DNA of 64,000 bases from contig CM040452.1 of NCBI GenBank assembly GCA_022749755.1, forward strand, positions 9,008,350-9,072,349. Reading direction: 5' to 3'. Source of the stretch: Azadirachta indica. Its lineage: Eukaryota > Streptophyta > Magnoliopsida > Sapindales > Meliaceae. Under the pieces are notes generated by a model. The model was not told the DNA's origin. It ran no database searches and saw nothing but the letters and a program-made list of their open reading frames with translations. Within the stretch, counting starts at the first letter, position 1. The number at the start of each line of letters is the position of its first letter. Position numbers and translations under genes: made by a program. Positions 58,190-64,000 of the stretch are shown one piece after another.

Positions 58190-59760
58190 ATTGAGTTTTT
58201 GCATCAAGGAAAGCTTTAGTTATTGGAAAATGGAAAATGGCTTTATACTTGTCATCCTATTTCATCTTCTTCCCTTCGCGAATTACCTTAAAGAACTTTA
58301 CATATACATTGGTTGATTATGACACAAACTTGTGAGTGTTGCTATTTTTTTAGTCAGGCTTTAAACATCTTTTAATGCTCTTAGAAATTTCATCTTCGTG
58401 ATAGGCTTAATGTTCTGTGGGTTTGCTTCAATCCCTCGTTGGCTCAACATGTGTCCTAGGAACTTTTTGAAATTAACGCCAAAAGTACATTTTTTTAGAT
58501 ATAGTTTCATATAGTGTTTCCTACAAAGATCAAATGTATCTCAAAGATAGGAGATTTGATCTGTTAGTTAAACTGATTTCATTATCATGTCCTTTATATT
58601 TTTTATAGTTTTTCTAATTGAGGCTTAAACAACTTATTTACTAACCTTTATATGTATTGCTTCTATTTTTTTATTTCAAAAGGTATCACCTTATAGCAAT
58701 ATGAACCCTAATTTGTGTAAAAGGTTGTCTTCTCCTAGTTAGCTTTATACATCTTAATTTGATTATACCTTAAAATACGTGCATGAAATTGAGTGCATCA
58801 TATCAAGTTATTGAATAACTAGTTGATCTATTTTAGGTAAGAAAATACTCGTTCAAATTTGTGAAATCAATGCACATTTGTCATTTCTTTTTACATTTCC
58901 TTACAAGTACAATGTTGGCTATCCATTTTAGGTACATTGCTTATCTAATAAAGCTTTCTTTAAAGAGATTTTTTACTTCCTTATGCATTGCATTATATCT
59001 TTCCAAATTGAAGATTAACCTCCTCTATTTTACCAATTGGGTTCCCAAGTTTACTGATAACCTATGAACTATAACCTATAGACTTATATCAACCATATCC
59101 TCATAAGCCTATACGAATGCCTATGTTTTTCTTTAAAAAGGCATTTAGTTCTTTCTTTTCTATTTGGTCTAAGTGTACCCAAATTTTAATTGTCCTCTAA
59201 ATCTCTTTTTCTAAGATTACTACAACCTTAATTGATCATTGATTTTCTTTGTTTCTTTAGTTCCTGGATTTTCTATACCTATATAGAATGTCTTCCTAAT
59301 TATGGTTATGTAGCAACTATTTTAGCTTCTTGTTGGTTTCCATCAACTACTTTTACCCTTTTTTACTTCGAAATTTTAATTTTATGTAATGTATTGACCT
59401 TATTGCCTTAAAATATTTTAGGAACAACCAACCTATCAGAATTTTATAACCAATTAGTTAGTTTATTACTAGGAAATCTACCATATAGGTCTTTTTATAA
59501 GGTTTATTTCCTATTATTATAGGTAACCTAGTTATTCTTAAAGGCACTATCATCTATCTCTAAACCTATATAAAAGTGTCTAAACTAGTTTTAACTTTAC
59601 CTTGTCGATTCCTAATTCTTTTAATGTGTCTTGGAACATTTTGTTTACCAAACTTTTTAGATTAATAAATGTCCAATTATATTCCTACAACATTCATGGT
59701 TACCATGTGGGCATGACTATGTAGATACATAAGTCCCTTTCATTATCTTTTGAGAATATA
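58190..59760 (-). pseudogene. Decayed Ty3/gypsy (Tat-like) protease-RT region
   Basis: Read on the minus strand from high to low coordinates. A protease-region phrase KGLMYLHSHAH lies near 59745-59713, then LGIDKVKLKLV near 59620-59590 (compare LGID-x-x-KL-x-PV-x-TPLYGF in Tat elements). The RT start is EVKNLFKESFIR, then WIANIVLVRK and QMCIDFT near 58985-58860. RT later shows KCTFGVNFKKFLGHML near 58495-58445 and GIEANP, and the connection begins FFKVIREGKKMK near 58298-58261. Stops interrupt it in several places. Domain order is collinear with gypsy pol; no integrase was found below 58190. The Tat assignment is inferred from these phrases. Confidence 0.8.
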
Positions 59761-61090
59761 TTTGTATAAAAAATGTCTTTAGTTTCTTGTTGGCTTAAAT
59801 GTTAAATATATGCATGGGTTTTAGAGTCCTATAAAATACTTGGAGAATGCTCCTTGAGTATAAATTCTATTGTCCAAGAATTTATCCTTAATAACTTCAC
59901 TAATGAGCCAATTACTTGCTTGGCAATGACGAACGTCTAATTGATCAACTTACAAGTATGAACTATGTCAATTGATGTAACTTAAAAACAACTATTGTCT
60001 CTAATTGAAGTCACTCAAATTCGCTAGTTACATTAGTCACTCCCACATTTTCCCTTAAACCAATCTAGTGAGGACCTGCTAATTTTGAACTGGAAATGTC
60101 TCTTCAGTGTCATCATGCTTAATGCCTTATAGAGCTTTTACTTGTTCTAAAAAATGTGGCCAACATAAATTTCACCACTCGTATATCTTGAGCATGCATC
60201 GGAAGCCATATTCACTAATAAATAGAATTAAAGGCATACACTGAAATTTATTTAATGAAGATGGAATGTTTCATTCGTATTGTAATAAGTTGTTTCTTTG
60301 TCCACGAGTCACTTATAATCACTATACGTCCTCGATAAATGTCCTATGTATTATTTAATGGCCTTTTACAATCATTCCTTCAACATTCTTTGCCAAGTAT
60401 ATCATCCCTAAGTATGGCTGGTTCACAGTTATAGTAATCATACAGGGGGATCTTCATTGTACTCAGGAGGTTGAACACCTAAAAGGTCTTCATTATTATA
60501 ATGTTAAAAGTAATGTTCGATAGCTCATGAAATGGTGCATCCAATGACTATTTACATTAAAGGAAGTATATCATTAGCTTGATTGCTTGTAGTTTAAAAA
60601 TCAAACGAGTATGCATTAACCATAGGAATGTTGGCATGTCATTCAATTTGGTATGCTTTGTGTTTATAGTCATAAAAAGGCAAGAGCCCCATCATTTTTT
60701 ATATCAATCGGCCTAAAAGGTGCCACAGAAGGATTTATTCACTCTTTATATACTAATTTGATTTTGGTAGTGAATTCATTTGGATTTATCTCAAATTGGT
60801 CATACTACATATCCAAAAAATTCTTCGTACTTATTGTTTTTCAACACATCAAAGCCATATGTTTCTCTGTTTATCTATATCTCAACGTTGTTTGATGACC
60901 TTATCCATGATCCTTCTAGTGAATAATTATTGAAACATTATCATACATAATTTGTGTCAAAACAAAAACATAAACATAAGTATAATTAATATTAGATAAC
61001 ATAGGAACTAAATTATGAATTGAAAATCTTGGCAATGGATCAATTTCATGATATATGAACTAAATTAAAGATTAAATAATTGCATTGGCA
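59761..61090. other. Probable gag-side remnant of the gypsy element and unassigned DNA
   Basis: Lies upstream, in element sense, of the protease-RT remnant and is likely decayed gag, but I could not identify a gag motif. The plus-strand frame at 60653-60895 is not convincing. Confidence 0.3.
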
Positions 61091-61096
61091 ACTTAG

Positions 61097-61169
61097 TCTT
61101 GCACTATTAAGACTCAATCTCGCCCTATTAGGACTCAATCTTGCCTTCTTAGGACTCAATCTCGATTGG
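61097..61169. repeat. 21-bp minisatellite
   Basis: Three full units and one partial: units at 61097, 61118 and 61139 of form TCTYGCCCTATTAGGACTCAA, then TCTCGATTGG. Because 21 is a multiple of 3, the minus-strand frame reads a repeated RLSPNRA-like heptapeptide; this is not evidence of a gene. Confidence 0.9.
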
Positions 61170-62332
61170 TCAGTAGTTATTGTTGATCGTAATAGTGACA
61201 AACAATATTGTTCCATTTCATGCTTCAAACTCATGTACATCCTTCCAATAATATTCTAAATTCAATAATATAGTATAATATAAATCAAAATACACAAATT
61301 ACACCTTAATATATGGTTCTTGCTAATTGCATTAAATAAAATATTAAAAAGAGTATATTTTGCGAATCTTTGCGTTATTCAAAAACCCAAACCAACAAAC
61401 TTAAAAATTCTTCTTTTAGATTTGTGATAGAAAACTCTTATTTTTTTTTGAAGAATTACTAAAAAATTAGCATTTCTGATACCAAGCTCTCGATAATTTT
61501 GAGAAAGTATCATGTTTGATGGACAAAAGTAGTTTTTTTCACGAACGACAAAACTGTAACATGAATCACTGACATTGAATAACGAGTATTAGAATTCTTT
61601 GAGATTATAGTATTATCAGTCAAAATGATGTCATTTTGGCCACAATTTTAACAGCCAAAATTTTCATTTAATTAATGTAAAAATGAAATTTTTTAATTGA
61701 AAAAATAGGAAACGACATCGTTTTATTCTTCCCCCTCTCCTCCCCCCCCCCACCAAAAAAAAAAAAATGAAAACGAAAACCCATTTCCCTCTTCAATTTT
61801 GTTTTCCTATTTAGCCCCAAAATTTTCCCTCGAACTCTTTCTAAATTAGCATCAAATCACCTAAATTAACCACATCCTAATTCTAAACTCATATCAAATC
61901 AACCATTCTTACATCAAATCAACCTATTTACACTTTAAATCAAGTGAAATCTACCAGTATTATCTTCAAAGAACAAATTTAGTTTTGAATCTAAATGCAA
62001 GCTTCTAAAATCAAATCATTTACGTAGATAAGTCATCAACTATTAAAATCCTCAAAATATTTTTGTTATTTCTTTTTTTTATTGTGTGTACATTGATTTG
62101 AGTTGTTTTATTTTGTTTTTCAATTTCTAAGATTTGGGTCACAATATTGATTATGTTTTCGTAGTTCATTTAACTTGATTCTTAATCTCTAGTACATTTT
62201 TATTTTTAAGACTAATTTTGGAGCCAATTTGCAGGATACATGTTATTTTACAAGTGGATATTATGAAATCAGTGGGGTTGCATGTGCTGATTTTGAAAAC
62301 AATTTGTAAATGCATGAAATTAGTAGGTTATT
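61170..62332. other. Gene-free DNA with homopolymer runs
   Basis: Contains a C run followed by an A run near 61742-61767, and AACGACATCGTTTT near 61711. A less AT-rich leader-like stretch follows (61770-62000). No gene recognised. Confidence 0.35.
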
Positions 62333-62510
62333 AAAGTGCATGTGTTGATTTTCTTATTCCTTATGTTGTGATTTTTATTTTTAGAGTGCATGTGCTAAAT
62401 TTTTTATTTGTGTTGTATTTTTGTTTTTGTTAGAGTGTATGCGCTAATTTTTTATTTCTTATGCTACGAATTTTATTATTGAAGTACATATGGTGATTTG
62501 GGACCTGATT
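62333..62510. repeat. About 50-bp minisatellite
   Basis: Units at 62333, 62383 and 62432, with a partial at 62481. Each begins RAGTGCATGTGCTGATTTT-like and continues with a T-rich tail containing TTATGYTRYGA. A related half unit (TTGCATGTGCTGATTTTG) lies near 62278. Confidence 0.8.
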
Positions 62511-64000
62511 TCTACTTTTATTAATAATATTTTTATTTTTTTCAATTGTTTATTTATTGATTTGGGAGCAAAAAAAATTGCTTTGGTTGTTGCTGTTAGA
62601 TATATTCTTTTACCTATTTACATTCACTAACTTTGCATTGGATATTGTTGTTGTAATTGTATTTGATCGTGATTGAAGAACACATAGAAGATGTGACGTG
62701 AAGTGGTTGTGATTGAATATATATTGAAGTGTTGTTTGCTTCTTGTTTATCTTGATATGCATATAATTTTTCTTTTAAAATTTAAAATTTTTGGAAAATT
62801 ACATAAAATTTCTAATTGTTGAGCTTTAGCCTTTTTTATTTCTTCTAAGTGAAAATGTGCAACTCAATTCACTGATTAACCTTTTTTTTACTTTATGCAT
62901 GATGTTTATAGCAAAAATTGGATTTATAAGATTATGTATAGTGCCCACTTTAGATAGAGTTTCTTAGATCTTGAAAATTATATCCTAATTATTTGAGAAA
63001 ATGCCTCGTTAGTAAGCCAGTTTTAACTGAAACAAAACTTTTTAAGATTTCAAAGAATTACCCAAAATAAATTACTTTTTATATGGAAATTTATGTGCAC
63101 TGTGGGGCCAAGGATGTCAAGGTAAACTTATTAACTAAATCATTTAATTATCGCTTTTTTAAAAAATTAGTTGCTTATCATGATTAAAGCTTGGTGGTAG
63201 GGTATCATAATAATAACTTTAAATGATGTATTTACATTTCAATTACTTTAATATTTATGGTTGTTCTACATACTACTATTGACTTCTTTTTCCTTTTTAT
63301 TTAATTTTTTAAGATAATGTATTCAGTTAAGGACAGGAAGTTTAACACAAATATAACTTTTATACAAATATAAATCTCCTTCAAGTCCAATTGATTCAAG
63401 AATCTAGTATTATCATATATTAACTTCCCAATCTTATTGAGACTTTAGCAAAGATATGGATTAGTTTAGCATTATAATTGCTTAAATTATTATTATGTTG
63501 ATAACATAGATGCAAATAATGATTGGTTACTACAACTTGCTTCACAACTAGGATCTCCCGAATCTTTATAAGGTATGAAATTCTTTTGTTTGCTTTACCA
63601 TGATTACTAAAACTCTTGGGTAATTCATTGTTGAGTATATATCCCCAAATCTTTTGATGTAAAGTGGATGATATATCCTTATAAAATGTCATGTAATTTT
63701 ACCATGATGTACTTGTATTTTTGTAAATTGAGATGTTATAAATTTGGCTATTTTCATCTTTTCGATATGACAATTTTTATTTCTCTAACATTGACAAGTA
63801 AAACTACTTGTTATTATGTATTGCACTAACTTTAGTTTGTTACGGTAAAGCAGTGTTCTTATCACATAGGAGTTAAAGTGATAAGGTTTCAAGCTTAATT
63901 ATTTTACTTCGATTATTTACCACCAAAAGAAACATGAATTTGGAAAAGAGCTATAGATTTTTCTACTATAAGAATGGTTTTCAAATGGCTTTTCTAAAAA
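62511..64000. other. AT-rich gene-free DNA to the window end
   Basis: A minus-strand open frame at 63420-63692 (90 codons) shows no domain I recognise. No RNA gene or repeat structure was seen. Confidence 0.35.

Noticed and set aside
63420..63692. 90-codon minus-strand open frame near the window end
   Set aside because: Not low complexity, but no start context, domain or neighbouring exon could be recognised.

Overview
This window reads as nuclear DNA of a eudicot plant. It is strongly AT-rich, its genes are split by GT-AG introns (and one GC-AG intron), the protein families are plant ones (a DUF247/UPF0481 protein, a group-A bZIP factor, plant alpha/beta hydrolases), and it is full of plant-type LTR retrotransposons, foldback elements and a tRNA-derived SINE. 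I cannot name the species. I found no rRNA gene, no bona fide tRNA gene and no CRISPR array.

Layout. 1-27.8 kb is an accessory region with no host gene I can support. It holds small foldback and inverted-repeat elements (3.56-3.95, 4.0-4.58, 4.66-5.94 kb), a decayed Ty1/copia element (6.78-11.80 kb) sitting inside an older hAT-like element whose uninterrupted sister copy lies at 17.2 kb, a 1.7-kb terminal-inverted-repeat element with an exon-like GC-richer core (15.5-17.2 kb), a 1.8-kb near-palindromic Mutator-like element with a perfect 9-bp target duplication (18.52-20.34 kb), and a solo-LTR-inside-LTR structure (22.4-25.4 kb).

The gene island is 27.8-40.6 kb. It has two tandem alpha/beta-hydrolase paralogues on the plus strand (29.0-31.5 kb, broken by a 1-bp frameshift; 37.2-38.8 kb, intact, 345 codons) and an intronless DUF247 gene on the minus strand (39.2-40.5 kb) converging on the intact hydrolase. 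Both hydrolase copies keep the same four-exon structure, including a GC-AG intron at the same codon.

41-51 kb is again repeat-rich: a hAT-type MITE with a perfect 8-bp target duplication, a 1.7-kb solo LTR carrying a 36-bp minisatellite, and a minus-strand fragment with a Walker A (P-loop) motif. At 51.2-54.1 kb lies an ABI5/DPBF-like bZIP gene on the plus strand with a 5'-UTR intron, four coding exons including a 30-bp microexon, and a well-preserved C-terminal C4-type motif.

57.4-64 kb holds a dispersed repeat with a SINE inserted in it, a decayed minus-strand Ty3/gypsy (Tat-like) pol, and two minisatellites.

The genes do not form a pathway. The hydrolases are tandem duplicates; the DUF247 and bZIP genes are independent. 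I did not find a convincing new multi-gene system. The strongest novel-looking items are the large palindromic elements, the nested insertions, and the shared GC-AG intron.
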